64,000 nucleotides of DNA from Phlebotomus papatasi (lineage: Eukaryota > Arthropoda > Insecta > Diptera > Psychodidae). Within the stretch, counting starts at the first letter, position 1. Every line of letters begins with the position of its first letter. The notes under the pieces are model-generated. The model was given only the letters and a program-made list of their open reading frames with translations, made no database searches and was not told where the DNA came from. Of this stretch, positions 46,534 to 57,889 are shown one piece after another. A program made the translations under genes and the position numbers. The stretch lies in the NCBI RefSeq assembly GCF_024763615.1, contig NC_077224.1, positions 53,950,712 to 54,014,711 of the forward strand, given 5' to 3'.

Positions 46534-47797
46534 GGGTGAAGGCTCATAATTTTGTACAGTCTGCTTATAAACATCGATGTTCCAAGTTTGAGGTGCGATA
46601 ATTTCAATACTAGTTGACTTTTTTTTTGTTACTCTCTTTTCAAAAGGTTTGTTTAGAAACTTGGCAAGGCTATATTGTCTTTGTTTTTACTAAAATTAGT
46701 CTCAATACGTTTGAAAACGAATTGATATACAGAGGTGAATTTGACTCGAATTTTGGACAACTTGGTTATTAATTGGGACAACTTGGCTGTAAATTTGGAC
46801 AGCTAATCCGCCTCAACAGGATGGCCATTGTTCTTCATTTCATGAACCAATCTTGCCAAGTCCTCTTCTTGTTCATGTAAGGGAACCATAGAATATCACA
46901 AGAAGCCCGGAAACTTTCCATACACCGAGAAAAAATTGGATGGTAAAATTTACCATCCTCCATACAATATTCTAATGGCCGGATAGTAAAAAAGTCACCC
47001 AGCAAACGCGTTATTAAATCGGACTGTCAAAAATTGTAGAATTTATTGTATGGATAGTAAATTCTAATAGGCGGATGGTAAATTCGAATATCCCCGGTTA
47101 GTAGATTTTACTATCCGGATGGTAGATTTTATCGACAGGATAGTAAATTTTACTGACAGGATAGTAAATTTTACTAGCCGGATATTATACTACTACTTGT
47201 CGGAAAAATTTAGTTTTTTCCCCTATTTTCAATAATTTTTGGCTATTATTTGAGGGCTTGAGGCCCTTCCTGGATGACATTCTCTGTATTTCAAGCCATT
47301 TTCCAAGCCACGTGATCTTTCTGATGACAGTCGAGCATCTTCCAGCTGTGCCACGAATTGCTATAATGTATTCAAAGCATATCGGGAACCGTTGCATCGG
47401 CACACACGATATTCCAAAATGACATTCTAACAACAGAATGGCAAATTTTACTGGCTTGGATAGTAATTTCAGTCCAAATTACTATCCACCGTTAAAATTT
47501 ACTGTCTTCCAGTTAAATTCTAACATCTAATATGCGGCCAGTAAAATTTACTATCCGGTTATTAGAATCTAAGAGAGGTCAAGGTAAAATCTAAAGGAGG
47601 ATGGTAGATTTTACCATCCAGCTATTAGAATTTACTATCCATAGGATAGTAAATTTTAAATTGTCAAGATGGTATATTCTAAAGGAAAGTTTTTATGGAG
47701 GATGGTATTTTCTACTATCTTTTGAGACAGTAGAATTTAAAGACACAATTTGTAGAAAATACCATCCCAATTTTTCTCGGTGTATCATTCATTAAAG
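46534..47797 (-). mobile_element. Truncated inverted copy of the 3677-4492 element, split by a nested transposon
   Basis: 46534-46920 is the reverse complement of about 4105-4492. It includes the terminus GGGTGAAGGCTCATAATTTT (preceded by TA), the AAACTTGGCAAGGC string and AAGCCCGGAAACTTTCCA. Homology resumes for TATCATTCATTAAAG after the inserted element, ending at 47797. The copy is therefore 5'-truncated relative to its partner and older than the insertion it carries. Confidence 0.85.
46923..47782. mobile_element. TA-inserting element CACCGAGAAAAAATTGG, 860 bp, packed with palindromic motifs
   Basis: Termini are CACCGAGAAAAAATTGG on the left and CACCGAGAAAAATTGGG inward from the right. 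TA is duplicated at both ends (46921-46922, 47783-47784). The intact empty site, with a single TA, is seen in the paralogous copy at 4100-4110. The interior carries more than 15 copies in both orientations of a motif like GGATAGTAAATTTTACTATC. No protein is encoded except an unrecognised 82-codon frame (47185-47433). Confidence 0.9.
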
Positions 47798-47871
47798 TGA
47801 GTTAACTTCGGTAATCCAAGTTTTACCGTGTAGTTTTCATCGTCCACCGCCGTCTTAGCGTTATACTGCTA

Positions 47872-48130
47872 CCCAAGAAGCATTTTTTTCTTAATACAGT
47901 CTTGTAGAATTCCTTGAGTAAGGCACTATAGAACCAAAAATCTTTTTATTTGCTTGTAACACTCTTGGTTCCGTCACTGAGATTACTATAAGTAAAGTGG
48001 CGCACCCATAAGGATCTTAAGAGCTTCTATAGGAATTTCAATAGAAAATTCTCACTTTAAGGCTTTTAAAAGTACACTAAAAGACTTGTTTAATACTTGG
48101 TTCTATAAGGCAGCTATTTTGCTTCTTGGG
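47872..48130. mobile_element. MITE with CCCAAGAAGCA ends, 259 bp
   Basis: CCCAAGAAGCATTTTTTTCT on the left and CCCAAGAAGCAAAATAGCTG inward from the right. TA lies on both sides (47870-47871, 48131-48132). The inner symmetry continues in AAGGC-CTATAGAACCAA. Non-coding. Confidence 0.8.
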
Positions 48131-48348
48131 TAGTCTTCCGTGCATCCGTTTACTAACATACCTAGCGGCCAAACGGTTATAGATTGCAACCTGGGATATT
48201 CTGAGAACTCTCCGAAATAAGTCATCCTAAAAACCTTTCCACCAATCCTTTACATTCCGCTGTAAAATCGAGCTTTTTTAAGATTGTTCTAAACTAAAAC
48301 ATCACATGCAATTTTCTTCTTATTTTTTGGATATGTTTTGCAGGTTAA

Positions 48349-48591
48349 TGATAATAATAATGCTGGCACAGGAATAAAGGAGCTAGGCCTTTTCGCAAGG
48401 GGAGTTCGGAACATCCATTATTTTTTTTATGGTGTTGCCAGTCCCATGCTCTGTAGAATCAAGTGCAGTGAAGCTCACTGGATGCAATTCGAACACCTTT
48501 AACTCCATAAAAATTCCTGGTAACCTAAAAGGGATTCGAACCCGGGACCCTTGCATCACAGAGCGAGTGCTCTAATACTTGATCATTTCAT
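48349..48591 (-). mobile_element. tRNA-derived SINE, second copy
   Basis: Same body as 2691-2955: GCAGTGAAGCTCACTGGATG, a B box read on the minus strand as GGGTTCGAATCCC, and an ATAATAATAATG tail at 48349-48361. The A-box side is more diverged (TGATCAAGTATTAGAGCA), and no target-site duplication is clear. Identity to the first copy is lower than between recent insertions, which suggests independent ageing. Confidence 0.82.
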
Positions 48592-50505
48592 GATCATTGC
48601 TATATCATTGAATCATTTCTAATAACGAGTTTTCAAGGTTAAACCAGTTCCAATTAGATACAAACTAATAGAAACGATTAAGAATCAATAACGAAATTTT
48701 ATCTAAATTTAGATTGTCTTTCTCCCTCCTTAGCTATGCCGTGATTTATAGATTAGTTCAATTTGGCTGTGAATCGGTAAATCTATAAAAAAATATTGCA
48801 CAATGGAAAACACTTAACGAACTCAAGAACACTATATGCTTTTCTGCATGAATTGAACCTCGAAAAACTTTAATAATATAGGTAAATTTTGTGAAACTAT
48901 TTTTGGGGCAAAGCATTTAAATCACTAGTTCAGGCATTTCGAAAAGTTCGGACGGTTTGCAATAAAGCTTTTATTTTTTTTAAAGCAACATTGTGAATTG
49001 CTGTACTTTTGCACTTATACAATATTTATTTGGGTCGAAAGCATGAGAATTAAAACAAAGGCTCTAGGAGCTTATCTGAACTTTTGTCACCCAAAGTTCT
49101 GGACTGTACCGTATTTTTTCTGAACTATCTAGAACAAGTTTCAGGAAAAAGCTCTATATATCTACTATTCAAATATTGAGGATGATTCGCTATCTGCTCA
49201 AAAAACTTTTCTGAACGCTAACTGAAGTTGTTGCATATTCTAATCGTTTTAAATTTTGAAAAATAATGTCATTTTAGTTTATAAATTTATGTGACATTAC
49301 AGTATAATGGTGTATGTCTTATTTCACAGTTCTTTTTTTATTGTAGAGAGTATAATAGGGGGTGTTTAGCAGAAGGTTTTGTTAGCAATTATCTTAAGGA
49401 AAGCTTGCAAGCTTTTTATTAAAGGTTCAGAAAAAAAAGTCGAATCAATGTTTATTTTGACATAAAGTTCATCGGAAATCAACACAACAGAAGCTTAGAA
49501 GTTCCCGTGTTCTTGCACATGTTTTTATATTTTCATAAATCCAAGTCCATCGAGGGGTGTACTTTATGGGACAAAATCCGACGTGGAGGGATATCTTGTC
49601 AGTCTCTGCAAAGGGACTTTGGTACGTTTGGCTGGGCATATCATATAAGTAGTTTTGTTGGAAAATACTTGGCGTTGATTCCATCCGACATTTATTCTGC
49701 CACAGAAACTCCATCGCCACCAATGTTGCCATATGCTGGTGTGTTGATAGCACAAAAAGCTGCCAGAGTGAAATTGAAGGCGGTCTCTCCAACCATTTTT
49801 TTTTCTTGAACAGTCCCAAACTCCCTAGCACTACCATCCACGGCGCCACATTTACTTGAAAATGATGACATACTAAATATATATGGCAGAGTTTATCAAG
49901 ATTGGATTTCCACACGCGGATGTGGCACAACACAACTTCACTGTTGCTGACTTTAAGACAGCATGCATAGATAAGACTCGACTTTCGTGGTTGAATACAT
50001 AGCCTGATGGATGACACAGCCCCAAATGACAGGAGGGTGCAAGGGGGTGATGAGCAACCGTCAAATATAGTGAGCAAATGCATGACACCCAACTCTCGAA
50101 CTAAGTTAGTGAGTGATTGGAAATTCCTTGGAGTCACTGAATCCCATTCGCGAATCCAAAATTCCTTTTCTTACACGTGTTTTCAGCAAATCCTACGGGA
50201 TACAGTCTTTTCGGAGCGAGGGTGGATTTAGATATGGCATCTCACAAAATGTAGCCACGTCTTATAAATTGACTACGTTTATGCTTTACGTTTTTACTCA
50301 GACGAAATATATTCCCAGTTTCGTCGCACCAAAAAGGGGTAGTGGAACCAGATAAGGTACACCTAAATAATATTATTATTTCTAAAGAGGGAAAATGGGT
50401 AACCAAAAGTTCCACCTGTCTCTCAATTTCCACGGAGTAAACTGTGCATAGCGACTAATGCTCACTCACTGAAGACCGCGCACAGTTACACTCAGTCCCG
50501 GGATA
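48592..50505. other. Stretch with one unusually long but unrecognised frame
   Basis: Mostly AT-rich. Sequence from about 49500 to 50350 is GC-richer and holds overlapping frames on both strands, described separately. No element ends are visible. Confidence 0.45.
49469..50137 (-). CDS. Unrecognised 222-codon open frame (doubtful)
   Basis: The longest open frame in the window. The product is rich in Cys, His, Trp and Ser, with no signal peptide, transmembrane pattern or domain that I recognise. A 100-codon frame on the plus strand (49507-49809) overlaps it, and either or neither may be real. The frame could be chance opening in a GC-richer stretch, an antisense shadow, or an exon of a spliced gene. 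No promoter or splice signals were established. Conservation is needed before it is treated as a gene. Confidence 0.15.
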   Translation of the reverse strand: MTPRNFQSLTNLVRELGVMHLLTIFDGCSSPPCTLLSFGAVSSIRLCIQPRKSSLIYACCLKVSNSEVVLCHIRVWKSNLDKLCHIYLVCHHFQVNVAPWMVVLGSLGLFKKKKWLERPPSISLWQLFVLSTHQHMATLVAMEFLWQNKCRMESTPSIFQQNYLYDMPSQTYQSPFAETDKISLHVGFCPIKYTPRWTWIYENIKTCARTRELLSFCCVDFR

Positions 50506-50988
50506 CAGTAGAACCCCGCTATAGGCTATCGCTCTATAGTCCACAATTTATCGACCGTTGATTTCAAAACACTGATTTAAAGTTAGGTTATGTTTTTTAT
50601 CAATGGACAAATCCGGTGATCGTCGGATGGGAGGAGGTTCAGCCCAGAATAAAAATTCTTTTCTTCCCAGAGCTTTCGATGCGTAGAGCATTTTTATTCT
50701 GGGCTGAACCTCCTCCCATCCGACGATCACCGGATTTGTCCATTGATTTAATATCAACGTCGGTTCCCTACATTGTTGGTTATGTTTTTTAGTACGCTAC
50801 ATGCAATGTTGTCATAATTATTTTAATATTATTATTTATCATAATGGAGAACAAATACCACAATCGCAAGGAAAGTGGAAGCCGTCGAGCAATTTCAATA
50901 CTAAAAGTTATTGATAATTTTAAAAAGTGATATGGACTATAGTGCGACCCAAGTGTAAAATCTGGAACCAAATAGCGGAGCTCTACTG
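50506..50988. mobile_element. pogo/Tigger-like MITE, TA-flanked, with internal insertion
   Basis: CAGTAGAACCCCGCTATAGG on the left and CAGTAGAGCTCCGCTATTTG inward from the right, with TA on both sides (50504-50505, 50989-50990). The symmetry continues with CTATAGTCCA. CAGTA-starting termini and a TA target are typical of the pogo branch of Tc1/mariner elements. After removing the nested insertion with one copy of its duplication (192 bp), the original element was about 291 bp. Non-coding. Confidence 0.78.
50600..50777. mobile_element. Palindromic insertion with 57-bp perfect arms and a 14-bp direct repeat
   Basis: 50600-50656 and 50690-50746 are perfect inverted copies around a 33-nt loop (containing AGAGCTTTCG). 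The inserted block is bounded by the direct repeat GGTTATGTTTTTTA at 50586-50599 and 50778-50791. It sits inside the pogo-like MITE. Perfect arms indicate a recent origin. Motifs shared with 60551-61096 suggest a common source. Confidence 0.8.
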
Positions 50989-51985
50989 TATGCACATTTT
51001 CGGGACCGAAAAACGTACGAAATGGCATTATACATCGAGTAAAATTTCATACCCGCAGGAGCATTCTTTTGAATAAATCGGCCGTAGAACGAATTTCACG
51101 CGGAATAAAAGTGGACAAAACAAAAAATTCAACTGTTTAGAAGACATGTACTAACAAACAGTACTGGCCAGAGTTCTTCAATAAATATAGTTAGAATATT
51201 TAAAAAAAAAACCTAAATAAAAGAAATTAAAGTTTTATTCTGAAAAAGGAGCAGTGTTTTCAAATTTCCCGCGTCGCAACAAAGTATACGTTTAGGCGTA
51301 TTTCAAAAATGATTTCAGAAATTGACTCCCAATGGTAAGCAAACTTGCGTACTTGTATGTGCATAATTCCATAAGGCACATAATCCCGAAGTGCATAATG
51401 CCGGCACTGAGTGTATCTAATATTTAATAAGGACTCTAAAGCATTCTTTCAGCATCCATAAAGACTAAAGGGTTGGGCAGGAGAGAACAGAAGAGAACAG
51501 GAAATTTGGATTAGTGAGTTGGGCTTTCGACAGAGTTGACATTTGTCGAATAGGTCGTACGCTTTATTCTACAGTGTGAAAAGTGGTCAAGCTTTGCAGA
51601 TTCCTGAAAATCTTGATTTCAATGTGATTTACTTCCAAATTGGAGAATGTATCCTAAATCCATATCGAAACGTCTTGGACAATGCCGAAATAATCCACCA
51701 GAATGTGGTCTATTTACAACACTGTTATACTATTATATTTCTTTAAATTCGACTTTGAACTACAAAATGGCCCAAAATGAAGCCATTGTGCACTAGAAAT
51801 GAATACCGAAACTTTAAGAAATTAATAGCTAATTTTCATTGGTATGTGATATTTGTGACGGTCTTGTTGGAACGTCCACTCCCTTTGATCGAAATGTATG
51901 CTTGAGTTCTTTCTAGGACAATTTCCTGAAACACATTGATATTCATTAGGAATCTCGTAGGGCAGTAGTGGGAAAGACACCAAAT
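50989..51985. other. No recognised feature
   Basis: AT-rich with short unrecognised frames. Confidence 0.5.
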
Positions 51986-52130
51986 ACCAAGTAGCTCTTT
52001 GGGGGTAAGTTCACTTCCTCGGCTTTCTAAGTTATGAGTTCGGGTCCTTCCCGGTAGAACATTTTTATGCCAGAATCCCTGGAATTAATTATGGTAAGAG
52101 GCTTAAAACATACCTAAGTTAAACTTAATT
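51986..52130 (+). mobile_element. Possible tRNA-related SINE fragment
   Basis: An A-box-like GTAGCTCTTTGGGGG is followed about 45 nt later by a B-box-like GAGTTCGGGTCC. A second B-box-like string in reverse (GAGCTCGAACTC) lies at about 52167. The surrounding sequence cannot be delimited and no duplication is visible. Confidence 0.3.
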
Positions 52131-52550
52131 TAAAAAGGGGTGTCGAAGCGTACCAGCTTTGGGAAGAGCTCGAACTCATGACTTAAATGCTATTATTCAA
52201 AAGTACTTTTGCATCATTTACCGTTTACCGGTTCTCAACCGACGTAAACCGATTTGTAAATTACTCAAAAGAACCCACAAAATAATTTTACGTGTAATAA
52301 AATTGATTTTCGAACAAAAATTTCTTATTGGTTCATAAATGGTTCACAACCGATTTCAATGTATTTATAAATCACTCAAAAAATTGCCTAAAATAATTAA
52401 TACAAAGGAAAATATAACTGAATTTCAAACAAAAATTAGTTATCGGTTATGCACCAGTTCATTACTGATACAAAACCGATTGGAACCGGTACAGTTTTGT
52501 CGACCAACTGAGACCTCTTCAACGAGCCCATTATCATTTATCTGATAAAT
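52131..52550. repeat. Degenerate ACCGATTT...TAAATTACTCAAAA repeats
   Basis: Two loosely similar segments of about 130 bp share GGTTCTCAACCGA/GGTTCACAACCGA, TTTGTAAATTACTCAAAA/TTTATAAATCACTCAAAA and an AAAATAATT string. A related segment (TTCGCATCATTTACCGTTCA) occurs at about 61180. An old repeat of unknown type. Confidence 0.4.
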
Positions 52551-52795
52551 GCGCTATCTAGGGCCTTTTTAACTTTGATCTTGAAAACCCGTTATTAGGA
52601 ATGATTCAATGGTATTTTCACACATGGTCAATTGTCCGCCTAGGTAATTTCTAAAAAACATGACTTTGAAAGGGTATAATGGGGAGAAAATGAGGGGCAT
52701 ATTAATGATAGTGCTATATTTCGACCGTATATGTATAGTAGCTGAAGTCAAAGTGAGAAATTCAGTTTATTTTTTTGTTCTTCAATTTGACTTTA

Positions 52796-52850
52796 TTTTT
52801 CCAACGTTTCGATCCTGAATGGAATCTTCTTCAGAGCCTATTACATAATA
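52796..52850 (-). other. CTGAAGA-N17-GAAA motif (hammerhead-core-like)
   Basis: On the minus strand CTGAAGA (52834-52828) is followed after 17 nt by GAAA (52810-52807) and CGTTGG. The same spacing occurs in both arms of the palindrome at 60551-61096. CUGANGA and GAAA are the invariant strands of hammerhead ribozymes, and such motifs are known in Penelope-like retroelements. A closing third stem is not evident here, so activity is not claimed. Confidence 0.3.
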
Positions 52851-55055
52851 ATACAATTTTATTAAAATATTTTTTTTTACATTTTTTTTAAACAAATTCT
52901 TTGGGACTTTAATGATCCTTGGGTCGACTTGTGGGAGGGAGTCTCCCTTAGGTCATGAATTGCTATCTCTTACCGCTTGGTCTCTAGATCTGGCGACAGC
53001 CGGATAAACAGACAGACCGTTGGCGCTAAAATCAGGCTGAAAAATTGGCGCCGATAATTTTATGCATACATCACGACGTTTCCATAACTTATCCCAAAGA
53101 TAGCTCCTGGAGATATGCAATTTTACTGTGTCACTGTAGTTAACTCGCAGGCCTTTTTCGGTCCCATAAAATTCTTTCAAAGCGGAACTCCCTGTATTCA
53201 GTGTACAAGGATCCATACAATATATGTGAATTAATATAGGTCTTATCTTGTTGTTTCCAATTCCCGCAAGTTTACTACTACCCTAGCTTTCCCTACGTGC
53301 CTTGGCTAACCTTCTGCAATACCCAGAGAAAAGACTAAAGCACATAGTCCATTAGATCTTTAAAATCAATTGGCTCTTTTTAATCGGGGAAAATTTTTTG
53401 TTGGCAATTTTCACGCTTGATTTACTCAAATTCGCTGTAGTTTCTCTTATCTTATCCTGATTCTTTATAATTGAGCACTTTTTGTGGAATTTACAACGAC
53501 CTTGACGCCCAAATCTCTCGATAATTTGGATGACATTTTACCCCATATGTCCGATTGAGAGAGAGTCTACTGTATAGCCATTAGTTGTGACTCCACTCTA
53601 AATACTATTCTTTTTTATGCAAATGTATTTTATGGGTTCATTGTTCATTTTATCTCCTTTTGAAATATGATGGAATAAAATGACTAAGGCACTTTTATAA
53701 AAGTTTTTTTTTTACATATTTTAATTAACATGAACTTTTTCTAAGTCTTACAATTCTGAGCACTTTTGAGGCACCTAAACCATTTACGTAATTAACTACT
53801 CAATTGTGTAGCCATTTACACCATTTTAACATGATAAAGCAGACCAACTAATGAGAAACCATTGGGGGCAAAACACACATGGGTCTTTTGTATTCTGAAG
53901 GATTCCATTCTTGTCTTGAGCGATGAAATCTCTGTAGCTGATTGTAGGAGACAAATGTGTGGTAATGATAGCCCTCGAATGTATGACATGTAGATTTATG
54001 ACACACGTAATTTAATATGTAGTAATGAGGTGTGTAGGAGAAACTGAAGAAAAACTCCCATTAGACATGTGTTAAGGGTAAAGTCGTAGAGCAAAAAAAA
54101 AATGATGTGGCGGAACTCATCATAATATTTTAAACTTCTTGTCTGAAGTTGTTTGAACACAACCCCCATTAAAATGCCACCTCGTTGATTTGGGTATGTC
54201 AAAAACATTTTTTTCTTCCCACAGAAACATTTCATTCAGATCATTTTTTTTCGTAACCCCATATAATTTATTAGTATTGCAAAAAAGAAGAGGGATGAGA
54301 CTTTCTGGGTGGGGGGTGGTTTAGAACATGAGTTTTTTTTCATCTCTTCTTCACATTGTAACTCGATTTGTGTACCACAATCAACCATAAAATATCTTGT
54401 GTATCATGGTTAGAGGAAGTCTTTGTTATATTCTTCACTTTCGAGGTAGATTGAAGACTTCGTCAGTGAAAGCTCCCACATATCTATCCTTTCATCTTAC
54501 AACTCTCACCTGCGATAACACCCAATGTCGAGTTACTCTGCCAGTTCGCGACTCTCTCATCATCATGGTGAATCTGTATGACGAGCAGTAGTTGCTTTTC
54601 CCACTTGCTACCCTAACACGTCTCCCATTTACTATTCTGAATTGCGATGAGATTGCTGTCTCACACCGTCAATGCTTCATAAGATTCTCCAAAGGCACAT
54701 CGTATCAAAAAGATATCATACACCTCAAGTCTGAGAGTTTTCCCTAATTGGGTCAGTTCTTTACTTTCCATCCACTTTATTGCCCAAACTCTACAAAAAG
54801 AACAATTTAGATTCTGTTGATTTTTTTCCACTGTTCGAAGTTTGCAAATTCAACTATAGTTTTCAATCACTCACCAACTAGTTCAGACTTTCTAAAGATT
54901 CAGAGACCTTTGCAATAAATATAAACTTGTCGTAATAGAATGAGATATTCGTTCTCTTGAACCCAATTAACCTTAGAACTTGAAACTCATTATTAGGGCT
55001 AATTCTATTATTAGGGCTTTAACTGGAAACCTTCTAAATCTGATATTTATTTATA
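52851..55055. other. Stretch with no recognised gene
   Basis: Short frames only. At 53573-53586 a single pogo-like end (TACAGTAGACTC inward on the minus strand) is visible without a partner. Nothing else is supportable. Confidence 0.5.
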
Positions 55056-55245
55056 TATTTTGATGTACCGGGTTTTAATTGACACTTTATACATTATTCA
55101 GTTTACAATGAGTATGAGAAAAAATGTCCTTTCAAACGTTTCAGTCATTTGCTTCGGGTGGGACTCGAACTCACAACTGTGACAGTTGAGTCAATAGTCA
55201 CACCGACCAAGAACTAAACGCTCTAATTGCACCACGGTTCAATGG
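55056..55245 (-). mobile_element. tRNA-like SINE or tRNA relic
   Basis: On the minus strand from about 55243: an A-box-like TGGTGCAATTAGAGCG, then a B-box-like GAGTTCGAGTCCCACC about 50 nt downstream, followed by a body and an ATATAAATAAATAT-like end near 55045. The A-to-B spacing is long for an ordinary tRNA, and no acceptor pairing is seen. Retroposon origin is inferred; it differs from the SINE at 2691-2955. Confidence 0.45.
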
Positions 55246-55312
55246 TATAAATATCTCAAATTTCAGTAGGGGCGTGATTAGGATAAATATAAAATCTAAA
55301 ATATTTTACTTA

Positions 55313-55522
55313 GGGTAAAGTGGTACAAGTTGGACAATGGTACAATTTGGACAGGGCTTTTTTCTTGATAAATTTAGTACTTCATTTTTATTGGTATATT
55401 TTTAATGCTTTAGTTTTATAATTTGGTTCTTTGTGCTCAAAAAAAATTTTGAACTGTATTTATCAAGAAAAAAGCCATGTCCAACTTGTACCGGCGAATT
55501 GTCCAACTTTTATCACTTACCT
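55313..55522. mobile_element. MITE with GGGTAAAGTGGTACAAGTTG end, 210 bp
   Basis: Left arm: GGGTAAAGTGGTACAAGTTG, then GGGCTTTTTTCTTGATAAA. Right arm: TTTATCAAGAAAAAAGCC through GTCCAACTTTTATCACTTAC, the imperfect reverse complement. TA flanks both ends (55311-55312, 55523-55524). Non-coding. Confidence 0.75.
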
Positions 55523-55657
55523 TATCTACTCTCACTTCTAGTTCTAAGGTGTAGAGAACAACTTAAGTAATTTAAAAAAAAATCCTGCCCAGGAGATCAA
55601 TTTTATAGGTCCTGCAGACCCTTAAGCCTATTTTTTGTCTAAATTTAAAATTAGTTA

Positions 55658-56084
55658 GGGTAAGTGTGCCAAATTTCGGTATAGTTGCATGCAAGCGTCA
55701 AAGTCTTAAGTTTGAAATGTAATATTTTAAAATCAAATTGATTTTTTTGATTCTTTCTTCTGAAAGAGTATTGCTTGGAACCTTGTAAAGAGTTTACCAT
55801 CTTTATTTACTCTAAAATCATTCTTAATACATTTTAAAATGAATAAAAATATAGACATAACTTTGGTGCCCTATTTCGGCCACCTTCATTCTCATAGTTC
55901 CTTGCTCTTCGGGAATTCTTCCAATATCTTTTTCACGTCATGTCGTTTGTCGAAGCTACATTTTTTGTTATTCTTTTGCATTGTATAATCTTTATAGTAC
56001 GTAAAATCTAAAAGTTCATGGAAGTTCGAGGAACGAAAAAGGTGGCCGGAATTGCAAGCTGGCCGGAATTTGGCATACTTACCC
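55658..56084. mobile_element. MITE with GGGTAAGTGTGCCAAATTTC end, copy 1
   Basis: GGGTAAGTGTGCCAAATTTC on the left and GGGTAAGTATGCCAAATTCC inward from the right, flanked by TA (55656-55657, 56085-56086). The repeated CGGCCA and TTGCAA strings near the ends and the GAATGATTTTAG/CATTCTTAATAC core are shared in reverse with 62158-62590. 427 bp, non-coding. Confidence 0.8.
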
Positions 56085-56086
56085 TA

Positions 56087-57129
56087 TAAAGAACTATTGA
56101 AGATAAAAGTTGGATTGTTTTCCACCCAAAAATTAATGAAAGACAACATAAAAAATGTAACAATTAATTAGCAGTTTCTGATAAATAGAAAAAAATAAGT
56201 TAATGTGTCACCAAAACACAATAAAAATTATTTAGAATATATCGAACTTGAAGCAGGAAAATTAAAATTGCATAGAAACTAGAAATTTTGTTAAAATAAA
56301 TCAGAGGTCAAATTCTTGAAAGTGACCAGGCACAACAGATTACTGTCTATTTCGTTTGTCGATTGTCTGGTTAATCGGAAATTTAGCCATAGCCAAAATC
56401 AATAATTTCGTACAACACTCCATTTTACATTAATCCGAAACACTTTTATAAATAAATAACTCGCTGTAAGAAAATTTTGCAGGAGAGCGATTCGAAGCTG
56501 AAATTTTATGAGCAAAGTATAGGATTTTTGAGATTTAGAATCGCTATAACTTTGAAAATAATTAACTTTCAAGTATAGTATTCAAAGGGAGGGTAGGAGG
56601 TATAAAGAAGTATCCTAAAAGCAAATAAAACGAATTTTGTAAAAAATCGAATTGTTTGACTTCTATTTTAAGTCGTCGAAATTGAAATTGAAATCTTCAT
56701 GATATTAATAGTGCCTCAAGGGATTCGGAGAGATTTTGTAGAGCTGCCACTGTTCAGTACATCGTAACGTTCACTTTTACGAATTATGAAATTACGAAAT
56801 AGATTTTCGAATATTCGATATAACATTTTTAGAAAACTAGGCTATCTTTACGATATATTTTAGTTTGTTGGGCTCAAGCCCTTTCTAAAGCAGTTTTCAG
56901 ACTAAAGGTTTAGCCTAGTTCCTGAAGGTCTCAAGATCCTAAATGTCAACCAATTTGTTATTTTTCTTCATAGGCTAATATGTCATTTGTCCTTAGAAAT
57001 TCAATCCTAAGATAAATTCATCCCAAAAATCCTTCATGACTGATAAGAAATTAGACCAGTAAAGCCATATGGGTAATATTTAAGTCTGAAGACAGTATAA
57101 CGATCCACTTTACCCTCGTTGTACTCTAA
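56087..57129. other. No recognised feature
   Basis: AT-rich, without long frames or element ends. Confidence 0.5.
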
Positions 57130-57415
57130 CCAGAGCTCTGTCAATTGAAATTGACCCGACTATGTCTTAGGTGATTTTTTTACCGATTACGTTGAATGTT
57201 TTTAGAGAATTGTCGCACCCCTATAGACTATTTCGATGACCTTTACTCCCTTTACTGTATCGAAATTGACTGGACTCTGTCAGTGGTATTTATTAATTGA
57301 TGAACAATTTTATTTTTGTTATTCCTTCTATATTCAAACTAGGTATTTATAATAAGAAATCTCAGATTATTATTAGAGATAAACCCGGGAAATTTTTATA
57401 GCAGCTGAGATACTT
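57130..57415 (+). repeat. Diverged copy of the composite repeat family
   Basis: Follows the same order as 27790-28080: a TTGACCCGACTATGTC-like start, CTGTATCGAAATTGACTGGA, GGTATTTATTAATTGATGAA, a run of T, then ATAAACCCGGG and AGCTGAGATACTTAAGAAGC. It is clearly older than the other copies. Confidence 0.5.
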
Positions 57416-57889
57416 AAGAAGCGTACTTATTCTATTCTAAGTTGAATTTTGATTTATCAGTTCTCCATTTATCAACAATATTTCTCTACTTACTTGATTT
57501 TTACTGTCCATTTTTACCAAAATACCACCCTATCCACTGCAGCATCAAAATGAGGAGGAGAAGATGGAGAAGTTTAATTTCGAGCAAAGCTTTTAAAATT
57601 GTTCACTCTGTACATAATATTAATTTATTCCCAAAACATTTATGGAAATATTGCAATAATTTTACATAAATTTTAGAGCAATGTTTTGAACTCAATTATT
57701 TTCATACTATTTATGTTGTTTACAATTTAGGAAAATTTCCTCACAGGAATTACAATATACTGAATCAGATATTGTAGTAGAAATTCCTCAAGTGTAATAG
57801 GTTTATTGCTCTGTTGTTCATTCATCATATCACAGTGTGTGAAATGATTTGTGGTATGTCACGATGATTTTCACTTTGGTATATGACTA

